Origin: Haloarchaeobius iranensis
GTDB taxonomy: Archaea > Halobacteriota > Halobacteria > Halobacteriales > Natrialbaceae
Assembly: GCF_900103505.1 (NCBI RefSeq)
Contig: NZ_FNIA01000008.1
Coordinates: forward strand, 66,489 to 130,488
DNA length: 64,000 bases
Direction of reading: 5' to 3'
The position numbers were made by a program, and so were the translations under genes. The number at the start of each line of letters is the position of its first letter. Position 1 is the stretch's first letter. Below, in pieces: positions 41,109-50,145 of the stretch. Under the pieces are notes generated by a model that saw only the letters and a list, made by a program, of their open reading frames with translations, did not search any database and had not been told where the DNA came from.

Positions 41109-41159
41109 AGAAGAGCCGTTCTGAAAACCGTTAATGGTGGGGTCACACAACGGGAAAGC

Positions 41160-42185
41160 ATGAGTGCGAACGCGTCGCTCGAACGAGAACGGGACGGGGC
41201 GGCCGACGCGGCCGCGGAAGTGCCCGCCATCTCGGTCGAGGGGCTCACGAAGGTCTACGGCGAGGGACAGGACGCTGTGCGTGCGGTCGACGACGTCGAC
41301 CTGAGCATCGAGCGGGGGACGACCGTCGGCGTCCTCGGCCCGAACGGTGCGGGGAAGACGACGACGATCAAGTCGCTCCTGGGGTTGGTCCTCCCCGACG
41401 ACGGGACGGTCGAGATAGCCGGCATCGACGCTCACGAGCAGCCCCGCGCGGTGTACCGCCACGTCGGGGCGATGCTCGAGGGGGCACGGAACGTCTACTG
41501 GAAGCTCAGCGTCAGGGAGAACCTCGAGTTCTTCGCGGCCCTCGGCGGCCAGTCGGTCGCGGCGGCCAGGGACCGACACGACCGGCTGCTCGACGCCTTC
41601 GACCTCGCCGGGAAGGCCGACGAGCCGGTGAACGACCTCTCCCGGGGACAGAAGCAGAAGGTGTCGCTGGCCTGCACCCTCGCCCGCGGGACCGACGTGG
41701 TCTTCCTCGACGAGCCGACGCTCGGCCTCGACGTGGAGGCGTCGCTCGAACTCCGGCGAGAGCTCCGCCGCCTCGCCGAAGAGGAGGACATCACCATCGT
41801 GCTCTCGAGCCACGACATGGACGTCGTCGAGGACATCTGCGACCGTGTCGTCATCCTCTCCGAGGGGTCGGTCATCGCCGACGACCCGGTCGACGAACTC
41901 GTCGGTGTCTTCGAGACACAGGCCTACCGCATCACCGTCGAGGGACCCGTCGACGGTGCCACGCGGGAACTGCTCGACGTCGAGTTCGACGCCGGCGAGT
42001 GGACCGAGACCGGCGACCGCACCCAGTTCGACGTGACGCTCGCGGACGGCGACGCGCTGTACGACGTGCTCGACGTGCTCCGCGACGCGGGCCTGAGCCT
42101 CGCCGACATCGACGGTCACGACCCGGACCTGGAGGAGGTCTTCCTCGAAGTCACCGGGCGAGCCGAGGGGGGTGAGGACGCGTGA
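41160..42185 (+). CDS. ABC transporter ATP-binding protein (export type)
   Basis: 341 residues, the ATPase of a two-component ABC-2 exporter. Walker A is G-P-N-G-A-G-K-T-T near residue 62, the Q-loop region follows, the signature is L-S-R-G-Q-K-Q-K-V near 160 and Walker B is V-V-F-L-D-E-P-T near 180. The H-loop is S-S-H-D near 219. A C-terminal domain of about 90 residues is of the DUF4162/drug-exporter type. An acidic leader of about 22 residues precedes the fold. It is coupled by overlap to the permease gene downstream and divergent from the wHTH regulator. The substrate is unknown. Confidence 0.93.
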   Translation: MSANASLERERDGAADAAAEVPAISVEGLTKVYGEGQDAVRAVDDVDLSIERGTTVGVLGPNGAGKTTTIKSLLGLVLPDDGTVEIAGIDAHEQPRAVYRHVGAMLEGARNVYWKLSVRENLEFFAALGGQSVAAARDRHDRLLDAFDLAGKADEPVNDLSRGQKQKVSLACTLARGTDVVFLDEPTLGLDVEASLELRRELRRLAEEEDITIVLSSHDMDVVEDICDRVVILSEGSVIADDPVDELVGVFETQAYRITVEGPVDGATRELLDVEFDAGEWTETGDRTQFDVTLADGDALYDVLDVLRDAGLSLADIDGHDPDLEEVFLEVTGRAEGGEDA

Positions 42186-42982
42186 GCACCGCGGCCGTCG
42201 ACACCGGCGTGCGGGGCTACCTCGGCTTCCTCCGGCAGTCGGCCCGCAAGCAGCTCGTCCTGCTGTGGCGCTACCCCGTCAACACCCTCTCGCAGCTCGG
42301 AACCATCTTCCTCGTGTTCCTCGTGCTGTTCTTCGGCGGACAGGCCCTCGCGCCGGCGGCGATGGAGGACACCATCGGCGGGCTCGTCGTCGGCTACCTC
42401 CTGTGGAGCATGTCCATCTCCGCCTACTCCGGCCTCGCGTGGAACGTGACCCGCGAGGCGCAGTGGGGCACCCTCGAACAGCTGTTCATGTCGCCGTTCG
42501 GGTTCGGCCGGGTGATGCTCGGGAGGACCGTCGTCAACCTCGCCGAGTCGTTCCTCTGGGGCGCGGCGACGCTGGTGTTCATGCTCGCGGTCACGGGCCA
42601 GTCGCTCGCGCTCGACCCGCTGACGGTGGTCCCGCTCGGCCTGCTGGCCATCATGCCCGCCGTCGGCGTCGGCTTCGTCTTCGGCGGGCTGGCCATCCGG
42701 TTCAAGCGCATCGAGAACGCGTTCCAGCTCGTGCAGTTCCTGTTCATCGGGCTCATCTCCGCCCCCGTCGGGGAGTACCCCCTGCTGGGGTGGCTCCCGC
42801 TGGCCCAGGGCAGCTACCTCCTCCGGCGCGCGATGGAGGACGGGACGGCGCTCTGGGAGCTGCCCGCGAACGAGCTCGGCGTGCTCGTCCTCACCGCGGT
42901 GCTCTACCTCGGGCTCGGCTACGCCGCGTTCACCTACTGCCAGCGGTGGGCCCGCCGCGCAGGCGTGATGGGCCACTACTGA
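42182..42982 (+). CDS. ABC-2 type exporter permease
   Basis: 266 residues, six predicted membrane helices of the ABC-2 family, with the conserved W-S-M-S-I-S-A-Y-S, E-A-Q-W-G-T-L-E-Q-L-F-M-S-P segment (coupling region) and a helix L-V-Q-F-L-F-I-G-L-I-S-A-P. It forms the membrane path for the ATPase encoded just upstream. The GTG start overlaps the ATPase stop by 4 nt. No substrate clue in sequence. Confidence 0.9.
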   Translation: MSTAAVDTGVRGYLGFLRQSARKQLVLLWRYPVNTLSQLGTIFLVFLVLFFGGQALAPAAMEDTIGGLVVGYLLWSMSISAYSGLAWNVTREAQWGTLEQLFMSPFGFGRVMLGRTVVNLAESFLWGAATLVFMLAVTGQSLALDPLTVVPLGLLAIMPAVGVGFVFGGLAIRFKRIENAFQLVQFLFIGLISAPVGEYPLLGWLPLAQGSYLLRRAMEDGTALWELPANELGVLVLTAVLYLGLGYAAFTYCQRWARRAGVMGHY

Positions 42983-43028
42983 CACCGCTGGCCGACACTT
43001 CTTACACCGGGAGCGACGTACGAGGGGT

Positions 43029-44081
43029 ATGACCGACCGGACCGAGCACGCCGTCCTCGACGGGCTCTACGACGCCCTCCAGGACGCGCTCTACGTCTTC
43101 GACGACGACAGGGTCCTCATCGACGCCAACGCACGCGTCGGGGAGGTGAGCGGACTCCCCCGCGAGGAACTGGTCGGCTGGCAGCTCGAGGAGTTCCAGA
43201 CCCGGTACGTCGCGCCCGCCGACCGCGAGCGACTCACCGCCGCCTTCGACCGTATCGAGGGCGGGGACTCGGAGGCCGAGCGGCTCACCTTCACCCTCGA
43301 GACCGACGAGGAGTCGGTCCCGGTCGACGGGCGTTTCGTCCGCTACGACAACAAGACGGTCGTCCTCGTCCGGAACCTCACCGAGCAGAAGGAGCGCGAG
43401 CGGCGTCTCAGCGAGCTCTCCGAGGAGCTGGACGTGCTCAACCGGGTGCTCCGCCACGACATCAGGAACGACATGAACGTCGTCCTCGGCTGGGCCGAAG
43501 AGCTGGACCCACACGTCGCTCCGGAGGGTCGCAAACCGTTCGAGAACATCGTCGACGCCGTCGAGCACACGGTCGGGCTCACGAGGGAAGTCCGGGACCT
43601 CGCCGAGGCGATCACCCGCGGCGAGACGTTCCCGACCCGGCCGACGCCCCTCGCCGACGTGCTCTCCGAGCAACTCGCCAAGAACCGCAAGAAGTTCGAG
43701 ACGGCGACGTTCGAGCTGACCGGCGAGCTGCCGCCCGTCGAGGTCGTCGGCAACGAGATGCTCTCCTCGGTGTTCGACAACCTGTTCAGCAACGCCGTCA
43801 TCCACCACGACGGCGACCACCCGACCGTCACGGTAGACGTCACGGTCGAGGAGGAGGCCGCGGTCGTCCGCGTGGCCGACGACGGTCCCGGCATCCCCGA
43901 CTCGCAGAAGACGGTCGTCTTCGGGCGTGGCGAACAGGGCATCGACAGCCCCGGCGCAGGTATCGGGCTGTTCCTCGTCGACAGCCTCGTCACCGGCTTC
44001 GGGGGCACCGTCGCTATCGAGGACAACGAGCCCCGCGGCGCGGTCTTCGTCGTCACCTTGCCGCTGGCGACCGCGGAGTAG
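43029..44081 (+). CDS. Soluble PAS-domain sensor histidine kinase
   Basis: 350 residues. A PAS domain (about 8-118) is followed by a HisKA-type helix with the phospho-acceptor in R-V-L-R-H-D-I-R-N-D-M-N near residue 143. The HATPase core (about 225-345) has N-box N-L-F-S-N-A-V-I-H-H, G1 A-D-D-G-P-G-I-P and G2 G-A-G-I-G-L-F-L. There are no membrane helices, so it senses a cytoplasmic signal. No response regulator is adjacent, as is common in haloarchaea, where partners are dispersed. The start at 43029 puts the PAS domain at the N-terminus. Signal unknown. Confidence 0.92.
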   Translation: MTDRTEHAVLDGLYDALQDALYVFDDDRVLIDANARVGEVSGLPREELVGWQLEEFQTRYVAPADRERLTAAFDRIEGGDSEAERLTFTLETDEESVPVDGRFVRYDNKTVVLVRNLTEQKERERRLSELSEELDVLNRVLRHDIRNDMNVVLGWAEELDPHVAPEGRKPFENIVDAVEHTVGLTREVRDLAEAITRGETFPTRPTPLADVLSEQLAKNRKKFETATFELTGELPPVEVVGNEMLSSVFDNLFSNAVIHHDGDHPTVTVDVTVEEEAAVVRVADDGPGIPDSQKTVVFGRGEQGIDSPGAGIGLFLVDSLVTGFGGTVAIEDNEPRGAVFVVTLPLATAE

Positions 44082-44164
44082 CCGAGCGGCTCGGGGGCGT
44101 CGGGGCGACCCGAATCGACGCCCAACCGACCGACTTTTGACGACCACCTCGGTATCGAACCGCA

Positions 44165-44923
44165 GTGCCGACGGAAACGCACGAGAACCCGGCGCCGGAG
44201 ACGATCGAGCGCGTGGTCCGCGAGGGCCAGCTCGACGGGGCGATAGTCACCTGCCTCGCGGCGTGCGAGGTGGAGTACGACGGGCGAAGCGGCGGCTACC
44301 TCGGGCCCGGCGACCGGCTGGTCGTCGCCAAACCCGATGGCACCCTCCTGGTCCACCGGCCCTCGGGCCACCAGCCGGTGAACTGGATGCCAGGCGGCGC
44401 GACCATCAAGGTCGAGGAGGACGGCGGGTCGGCGCTGCTGTACGCTCGCCGGTCCAACCCGAACGAGTACCTGCGGGTGTACCTCCACGAGCCGCACCTG
44501 CTGACTCGGTTCGACGCGGACGACACCGCCACGTACCAGGAGCGCGGGACCGAGGCGGAGATGCACGAGTACATCGAGCAGAACCCCGAGACGGCCATCG
44601 AGGACGGCTTCCGCGTGGTGGAGCACGAGCGCGAGAGCGTCTACGGCTACATCGACTTCTTCGGGAAGGACGCCGAGGGCCGGCCGGTGGTCGTCGAGGT
44701 CAAGCGCCGACAGGCGACGCTGAACAACGTCGACCAGCTGAAGCGGTACATGGGACTCTACAGGGAATCGAACCCCGATGTCAGGGGGATCCTCGTCGCG
44801 CCGTCGGCGAGCGACCGGGTGCAACGCGCCCTGCGCGACGACGGCCTGGAGTTCGTCGAACTGTCGGAGTTCGCGGTCGAGACGCGCGAGTCGAGCGAGA
44901 AGACCCTCTCGGATTTCCTCTAG
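44165..44923 (+). CDS. nucS: Endonuclease NucS
   Basis: 252 residues from a GTG. An N-terminal DNA-binding half sandwich (about 20-115) precedes a RecB-like nuclease domain (about 125-252) with catalytic-type residues in Y-G-Y-I-D-F-F-G-K-D and V-V-V-E-V-K-R-R-Q-A. NucS/EndoMS cuts branched DNA or introduces double-strand breaks at mismatches, and provides mismatch repair in species lacking MutS/MutL activity; it works with the PCNA clamp. The 3' end overlaps the convergent ABC permease gene by 4 nt. Confidence 0.95.
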   Translation: MPTETHENPAPETIERVVREGQLDGAIVTCLAACEVEYDGRSGGYLGPGDRLVVAKPDGTLLVHRPSGHQPVNWMPGGATIKVEEDGGSALLYARRSNPNEYLRVYLHEPHLLTRFDADDTATYQERGTEAEMHEYIEQNPETAIEDGFRVVEHERESVYGYIDFFGKDAEGRPVVVEVKRRQATLNNVDQLKRYMGLYRESNPDVRGILVAPSASDRVQRALRDDGLEFVELSEFAVETRESSEKTLSDFL

Positions 44924-45693
44924 TCCGTCACCGGAATCGCCCGTGCACCGAGGGCGAAGAAGGCCACGCCGAGCACGGCGAGCACCGCCAGCGACTCGAC
45001 GGCGTTCAGCCCCAGCAACACCGTGCCCGCGTCTGTGCCGGTCCAGATGGCCTGCCGGAGGCCGTGCGCGAAGTACGTCAGCGGCGAGAGCGCGACGAGC
45101 GGGTGGAACCAGTCGGGGAGCATCGACGGCGGGACGAACGTCTCGGAGAGGAAGAGCAGGGGGAGCCCGATGGCGTTGGCGGCCGTGATAGCGCCGTCCT
45201 GGGAGTCGGCGAGGGCACCGAGCAGCGCACCGACGCCGCAGAAGCAGACGACCCCGACGGGGACGTACAGCAGGAGCAGCGGCGAGAACGTGATGCTCGC
45301 ACCCGTCAGTCCGACCGTCAGCACGAGCAGCGCGAAGCCCGCGATGGCGATGATGACCGTGTTGACCAGCGTGTGGGCGAGCAGCCACTCGGCCCGCGAG
45401 AGCGGCGTCGTCGCCAGCTTCTCGAACCGGCTGCCCTCGCGGTGCCGGGCGACCTCCGAGCCCATCCGGGAGAGCGGCGTCTGGAGCACCACGGTCGCCA
45501 GGTAGCCGGGGACGTAGTACGCGGGGTCCTCCGCGAACAGCCCGCCGCCGGCGGGGTTGGTCTGGACCAGCGCGCCGAAGATACCGACGAGCAGGACCGG
45601 GAAGAAGAACGTGAAGAAGACCGCGACTCGCCGACGGAGGAAGGAGTGCCAGGCCGCGACGAACTCCGACTGGACGCGTCTCGTCGTCGTCAT
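44920..45693 (-). CDS. ABC-2 type exporter permease (second system)
   Basis: 257 residues with six predicted membrane helices. Typical ABC-2 features are an early F-F-F-P-V-L-L-V-G-I-F-G helix, R-F-E-K-L-A-T-T-P-L-S-R-A-E-W in the coupling segment and L-S-P-L-T-Y-F-A-H-G-L-R-Q near the end. It partners with the ATPase encoded 124 nt upstream on the same strand. The pattern resembles daunorubicin/drug-type exporters, but the substrate is unknown. Confidence 0.88.
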   Translation of the reverse strand: MTTTRRVQSEFVAAWHSFLRRRVAVFFTFFFPVLLVGIFGALVQTNPAGGGLFAEDPAYYVPGYLATVVLQTPLSRMGSEVARHREGSRFEKLATTPLSRAEWLLAHTLVNTVIIAIAGFALLVLTVGLTGASITFSPLLLLYVPVGVVCFCGVGALLGALADSQDGAITAANAIGLPLLFLSETFVPPSMLPDWFHPLVALSPLTYFAHGLRQAIWTGTDAGTVLLGLNAVESLAVLAVLGVAFFALGARAIPVTD

Positions 45694-45817
45694 GCGCGAG
45701 CCTGGGGTCCGGGGGCGCTAAGGCCCACCGGTTTCGGCGCGGCCGAGCAGGAGCCGTGTCCTTCTCTCACGCGAGGCGGTCGACTCTCACCGGTCGCGGT
45801 GGCTCCCGCGTCCGCAC

Positions 45818-46741
45818 TCAGTCGTCCCCCGCGACCGGCCGCCCGGCTCTCGGCTCGAACCGTTCTCCCGCGAGTGCCAGGTAGACGTCCTCCAGCGACG
45901 GTTCGGCCCAGGACAGCTCGGTGTACTCGACGCCGGCGCGGTCGAGCGCGTCGACGATGTCGCCGATGGCGGCCGGTTCAACGCCCCGTGCGACGACGCG
46001 GTCGCCGTCGGTCATCGCCTCGCGTCCGAGGGCATCCGCCGCGGCGGTCGGGTCGCCGTCGACCGTGACGGTGAGCCGTCTGTCGCCGCCGTGCTCGCGG
46101 ACGAGCTCCCCCGGGCTCCCGACGGCGACGAGATCGCCGTCCGCGAGCAGGCCGACCCGGTCGGCGAGGCGCTCGGCCTCGTTCATGTCGTGGGTCGTGA
46201 GGAACACCGTCGTCCCGCCCGCTGCCAACGCCTCGATGCGGTCCCAGAGCGTGCGCCGTCCGGCGGGGTCGATGCCTGTCGTCGGCTCGTCGAGGAAGAG
46301 CACGTCGGGGTCGTTGACCAAGGTGGCCCCGAGACAGACCCGTCGCTGCTGGCCGCCCGAGCAGTTCTCGTACCAGGTGTCCGCGGCGTCGCTGACGCCG
46401 ACCTCAGCCAGTACCGCGTCCACGTCACGGGCGTCCTCGTACAGCCCGGCGTAGTACGCGACGACCTCCCGCGCGGTGAGCCGGCCGGGCGGCGAGAACG
46501 ACTGGGGTAGCACGCCCAGCCTGTCCTCGTCGGCCTCGCGCGGTGCCGTCCCGAGCAGTTCGACAGTCCCCCCGTCGGGGTCGACCGTCCCGGTCAGCGA
46601 GCGGACGAGCGTCGTCTTCCCGGCGCCGTTCGGGCCGATGAGCGCGAACACCTCGCCCGCCTCGACCGACAGCGAGACGCCGTCGAGCGCGGTCGTCTCA
46701 CCGTACGTCTTCCGGACACCGTCGGTGGCGAGTACCGTCAT
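45818..46741 (-). CDS. ABC transporter ATP-binding protein (second exporter)
   Basis: 307 residues from MTVLATDG. Walker A is G-P-N-G-A-G-K-T-T near residue 36 and Walker B is V-L-F-L-D-E-P-T-T-G near 155-164. The ABC signature reads C-S-G-G-Q-Q-R-R instead of the usual L-S-G-G-Q, a conservative oddity also seen in related exporters. The H-loop is T-T-H-D, and a C-terminal regulatory domain of about 90 residues follows. An upstream 18-codon extension is poorly supported. It is transcribed ahead of its permease, with a 124-nt intergenic stretch in which I see no gene. Confidence 0.9.
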   Translation of the reverse strand: MTVLATDGVRKTYGETTALDGVSLSVEAGEVFALIGPNGAGKTTLVRSLTGTVDPDGGTVELLGTAPREADEDRLGVLPQSFSPPGRLTAREVVAYYAGLYEDARDVDAVLAEVGVSDAADTWYENCSGGQQRRVCLGATLVNDPDVLFLDEPTTGIDPAGRRTLWDRIEALAAGGTTVFLTTHDMNEAERLADRVGLLADGDLVAVGSPGELVREHGGDRRLTVTVDGDPTAAADALGREAMTDGDRVVARGVEPAAIGDIVDALDRAGVEYTELSWAEPSLEDVYLALAGERFEPRAGRPVAGDD

Positions 46742-46848
46742 GTCCCCTCGTTCGGGTGCCATCGGGTAAGGCCCTCCGACTTCCGGTGCTGGCATCGGAA
46801 AATTCCAACTGTCGGCAAGATTAAGTTACAGCGCACCGAAGTTCAGGT

Positions 46849-47928
46849 ATGAACCTCAAGAGGGCGCTCGCGTCGGCAGGCATCGCGGTCGGTGCCGTGG
46901 CAGCGACGAACGAGCTACTGTCGCGACGCGCCGAGCCGCTGGCACCCGCACTCGAGGGCGAACAGCGAACGTACCGCTGGCGCGGGATGGACGTGGCGTA
47001 CACGGAGGCGGGCGACCCCGAAGCCCCCGACCTGCTGTTCGTCCACGGCGTCAACGCCGCCGGCTCCAGCCAGGAGTGGCACGAGATCTTCGAGCCGCTC
47101 TCGAAGGCCTACCACGTCGTCGCCGTGGACCTCCCCGGCTTCGGCCGCTCCGACCGACCGCCCATCGACTACACCGCCGAGCTCTACGAGGACTTCGTGA
47201 CGGACTTCGTCGCGGACGTCACCGACGAGCCCGAGATACTCGCCTCGTCGCTGTCGGGGGCGTACGCCGCCACCGCCGCCAGCCGGACCGACGTCTCGCG
47301 GCTCGTGCTCGTCTGTCCGACCGACTCCTCGATGCCCGGCGGGAAGAAGCCCCTGCTCAAGCGGGCCGTCCGGTCGCCCCTCCTCGGCGAGACCATCTTC
47401 AACGGCATCGCCTCGAACCCGTCGCTCGAGTACTTCAGCGCCGACCACGGCTACTACGACATGACCGGCTACAGCCGCTCGAAGCAGTCCTACCAGTGGC
47501 AGACCACCCACCAGGAGGGTGCTCGCTTCGCGCCGGCCTCGTTCATCAGCGGCTACCTCGACCCCTCGGCCGACCTGGAGTCCACGCTGGCCGAGCTGGA
47601 CGTCCCCGTGACGCTGGTCTGGGGCCGCGAGACCGACATCACGCCGCTCGCGGAGGGCCGACAGCTGGCCGACGCGACCGGGGCACGGCTGGTCGTCATC
47701 GACTACGCGCGACTGCTCCCCCACGACGAACACCCCGACAAGTTCGTCGAGGCCATCGAGGACGACCTGCCCGAGATAAGCAGCGGGGTGTTCGCGGAGG
47801 AACGCCGCAAGAGCCTCGAACGCGAGCGCGCCGAGGGGCACGAACCGGACCCCGACGTCGCCGTCGAGTCCGAACACGACGCCGACACCGTCGAGATCGA
47901 CGTCGAGGACACCGGCTCGGAGAACTGA
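46849..47928 (+). CDS. Alpha/beta-fold hydrolase
   Basis: 359 residues. The oxyanion-hole motif F-V-H-G-V-N is near residue 65. The nucleophile elbow is S-L-S-G-A near 128, the acid is probably Asp in R-E-T-D-I-T-P-L near 266, and the His lies in L-P-H-D-E-H-P near 290. A lid-like insertion follows strand 6, and a disordered acidic tail covers about 310-359. The first 20 residues are hydrophobic (ALASAGIAVGAVAATNELL) and could be a membrane anchor or uncleaved signal. Esterase, lipase or haloalkane-type specificity cannot be decided. A TTAAGTTACA element 19-28 nt upstream supports the start. Confidence 0.85.
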   Translation: MNLKRALASAGIAVGAVAATNELLSRRAEPLAPALEGEQRTYRWRGMDVAYTEAGDPEAPDLLFVHGVNAAGSSQEWHEIFEPLSKAYHVVAVDLPGFGRSDRPPIDYTAELYEDFVTDFVADVTDEPEILASSLSGAYAATAASRTDVSRLVLVCPTDSSMPGGKKPLLKRAVRSPLLGETIFNGIASNPSLEYFSADHGYYDMTGYSRSKQSYQWQTTHQEGARFAPASFISGYLDPSADLESTLAELDVPVTLVWGRETDITPLAEGRQLADATGARLVVIDYARLLPHDEHPDKFVEAIEDDLPEISSGVFAEERRKSLERERAEGHEPDPDVAVESEHDADTVEIDVEDTGSEN

Positions 47929-47934
47929 GCTCCC

Positions 47935-48321
47935 TTACTGCGGCCTGAAGACGACCGCGCGGTCGCCGGTCGTCTCCGTCTCCATCACGCCGACGGTGAC
48001 CGCCATCCCGACCTCGACGTCGGACGGGTCGGCCTCGACGATACCGGTGATCCGCGCCGGGCCGAACCGCGCGATGGCCGTGGCGAACGGTGCGTCCTGC
48101 TCGAACGCCGGCGTCGGTACGTGGACGACGGTGAACGTCTCCACCTCGCCCGTCTCCGGCAGCCGCTTCTCGGTCAGCTGTCGCGAGCCCGTGGCGGGGT
48201 CGACCCGCCGCGGCGGCAGCCAGCCGTCGCCCTCGGGGCCTTCGAGGTAGTACGCCTCGCCCTCCTCGACGGCGTCGAGCCAGTCGTCGTAGCCTGCGTC
48301 GTAGGTCTCGTCGTCGCTCAT
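47935..48321 (-). CDS. DUF35 OB-fold protein, partner of the adjacent thiolase
   Basis: 128 residues of the DUF35 type, normally a rubredoxin-like zinc ribbon followed by an OB fold. Here the OB part (about 55-128, V-E-T-F-T-V-V-H-V-P and V-G-M-A-V-T-V) is clear, but the zinc-ribbon segment (about 25-50) contains no cysteine at all, so no zinc can be bound there. In archaea, DUF35 proteins complex with thiolase and HMG-CoA synthase and bridge acyl-CoA channelling. The start overlaps the thiolase stop by ATGA, supporting a stable pair. Confidence 0.88.
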   Translation of the reverse strand: MSDDETYDAGYDDWLDAVEEGEAYYLEGPEGDGWLPPRRVDPATGSRQLTEKRLPETGEVETFTVVHVPTPAFEQDAPFATAIARFGPARITGIVEADPSDVEVGMAVTVGVMETETTGDRAVVFRPQ

Positions 48322-49484
48322 TGTTCGACCTCCAGCACGTGGACCACGGCACTCGCGACCGTGCCACCAGCGTTGTGGGTGACGCCGGTCGTCGCTCCCT
48401 CGACGTACTCGCTGTTGGGGTGGTCACCCCGGAGCAGCGAGGTCATCTCCGCGAGCTGTGACGCGCCGGTCGCGCCGACCGGGTGGCCCTTCGCCTTCAG
48501 GCCGCCCGAGAGGTTCACGGGGAGCTCGCCCTCCCGCGTCGTCTTCCCCTCGCTCGCCGCCGAGATGCCCTCGCCGACCTCGAACAGGCCGAGCGACTCC
48601 ATGGCGAGCACCTCCGCGATGGTGAAGCAGTCGTGCACCTCCGCGACGTCCACGTCGGCCGCCGAGACACCGGCGTCCGCGTACGCCGCCGCCGCTGCCT
48701 CGTCCGCCGCGGGCGAGCGAGCCAGGTAGTCGCGGTCGTGCAGCGCCATCAGGTCACCGCCCTGCCCGGTCCCGGTGATGGAGACCGGCGCGTCGAGGTC
48801 GTGCTCCTCGGCGAAGGCCTCGGACGTGAGCACGAGCGCACTCGCCCCGTCCGAGATGGGACAGGAGTCGTACAGCCCGAGCGGTTCCGCGACCATCGGA
48901 GCCTCGACGACGTCGGCGATCGATATCTCCCGCTGGTACTGTGCCTTCTCGTTCGGGACGGCGTTCTCGTGGTTCTTCACCGCGATGGCGGCGAGGTCCT
49001 CCTGGTCGCCACCGTACTCGCTGAAGTACGCGTTCGCCATCAGTGCGTACGCGCCGGGGAACGTCATCCCGGCCTTGACCTCCCAGAGGTCGTCGGCCGC
49101 GATGGCGAGCGCCTCCGTCGCGCCCGCAGTCCCGAGGTTGGTCATCCGCTCGGCGCCGCCGACGAGCACCACGTCCCGCTCGCCGTTGCGGATGTTCTTC
49201 ACCGCCTCGGCCACTGCCACCCCCGAGGAGGCACACGCCGCCTCGTATCGGGTTGCCGGGGCGTCGACACCGACGGCCTCGGCCATGAGCGGCCCCTGGT
49301 GGCCCTGATGCTCGGCGAGCTCCCCCATGAAGTTCCCGTAGAACAACGCCTCGACCGCGTCCTGATCGACACCGGCGTCGTCCAGCGCGTCTAACCCGGC
49401 CTCCGCGAAGAGGTCCCGGCCGGTCCGTTCCGGTGACGCACCGAACTTGGTCAGCCCAACACCGGCGATTCGTACGTCGGTCAT
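48318..49484 (-). CDS. Thiolase-family acetyl-CoA acetyltransferase (SCP2-like)
   Basis: 388 residues. The nucleophile is in Y-E-A-A-C-A-S-S-G near residue 86. The second-half catalytic elements are E-V-H-D-C-F-T near 288 and N-L-S-G-G-L-K-A-K-G-H-P-V-G-A-T-G near 338-354, with N-x-G-G-T near the end. This non-decarboxylating thiolase type condenses two acetyl-CoA or cleaves 3-ketoacyl-CoA. With the coupled DUF35 gene it resembles archaeal thiolase complexes feeding mevalonate synthesis, but no HMG-CoA synthase is nearby, so a degradative role is equally possible. ATG at 49484 gives the usual N-terminus. Confidence 0.92.
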   Translation of the reverse strand: MTDVRIAGVGLTKFGASPERTGRDLFAEAGLDALDDAGVDQDAVEALFYGNFMGELAEHQGHQGPLMAEAVGVDAPATRYEAACASSGVAVAEAVKNIRNGERDVVLVGGAERMTNLGTAGATEALAIAADDLWEVKAGMTFPGAYALMANAYFSEYGGDQEDLAAIAVKNHENAVPNEKAQYQREISIADVVEAPMVAEPLGLYDSCPISDGASALVLTSEAFAEEHDLDAPVSITGTGQGGDLMALHDRDYLARSPAADEAAAAAYADAGVSAADVDVAEVHDCFTIAEVLAMESLGLFEVGEGISAASEGKTTREGELPVNLSGGLKAKGHPVGATGASQLAEMTSLLRGDHPNSEYVEGATTGVTHNAGGTVASAVVHVLEVEQ

Positions 49485-49607
49485 CAGGCAGTGATTGTCG
49501 ACACACGGTTTAATATGTCGTGGTTAATGGGTCAACCCGCGCACGACCGACCCCGGTCGGCTCGACACGGTCGCGAACGCTCGGCCTCGAACGGGGTTCG
49601 TGACGTG

Positions 49608-49613
49608 TTTATA
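49608..49613 (+). promoter_or_regulatory. TATA-like element of the first cox-cluster gene
   Basis: TTTATA lies 23-28 nt upstream of the ATG at 49636, consistent with a leaderless transcript. Confidence 0.5.
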
Positions 49614-49635
49614 GCTCCATTCCTTACGCACGCCC

Positions 49636-50052
49636 ATGGCAGACGAGTCCAGCGAGACGGCGACGCCGCCGCGCCCGAAGGCGAGCGTCTGGCCGATGCT
49701 CATCGCGTTCGGGCTGGCGATCTCCGAGGTCGGCGTGCTGTTCGCCGTCCTCCCGCTGTCGGTGTTCGGCATCCTGCTCCTGGTTGGTGGCATCGCCGGC
49801 ATCGTCACCGAGACCGGCTACGTCGACCAGCCCTGGCCCACGTTGGGCGGGCTCGCACTCGTCTTCGTCGCGGTCGGCGGCGCACTGTTCGCGGCCAACG
49901 GCGGCGGCATCATGCAGAACGGCGACCTCATCGCGGTCCCGAACGGCGTCGCGTACCGCGGGGTCTCCATCGCCGTCGCGGGCGTCCTCGGCCTCCTGCT
50001 CTCGGTCTACGGCCGCCTCCGGCTGGAGATACAGCCGACGCCCGGCCGCTGA
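49636..50052 (+). CDS. Cox-cluster small membrane protein (DUF7541-like)
   Basis: 138 residues with four hydrophobic helices (about 20-42, 43-60, 69-88, 108-124). It resembles a haloarchaeal family found beside terminal-oxidase genes; family name from memory. No catalytic or heme-ligand motif is evident, although the helix-loop N-G-G-G-I-M-Q-N-G-D is Gly/Asn rich. Located 619 nt upstream of coxA in the same direction. A role in oxidase assembly or as an accessory subunit is inferred from position only. Confidence 0.75.
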   Translation: MADESSETATPPRPKASVWPMLIAFGLAISEVGVLFAVLPLSVFGILLLVGGIAGIVTETGYVDQPWPTLGGLALVFVAVGGALFAANGGGIMQNGDLIAVPNGVAYRGVSIAVAGVLGLLLSVYGRLRLEIQPTPGR

Positions 50053-50145
50053 CCGACCGCGACGGAGCAGCAGCTCCCGGTTCGACGCTCGACCGGTCCG
50101 GAAACGACAACCTATTTGGTCGCCCGTCCGAAGCCTCCCCCAACG

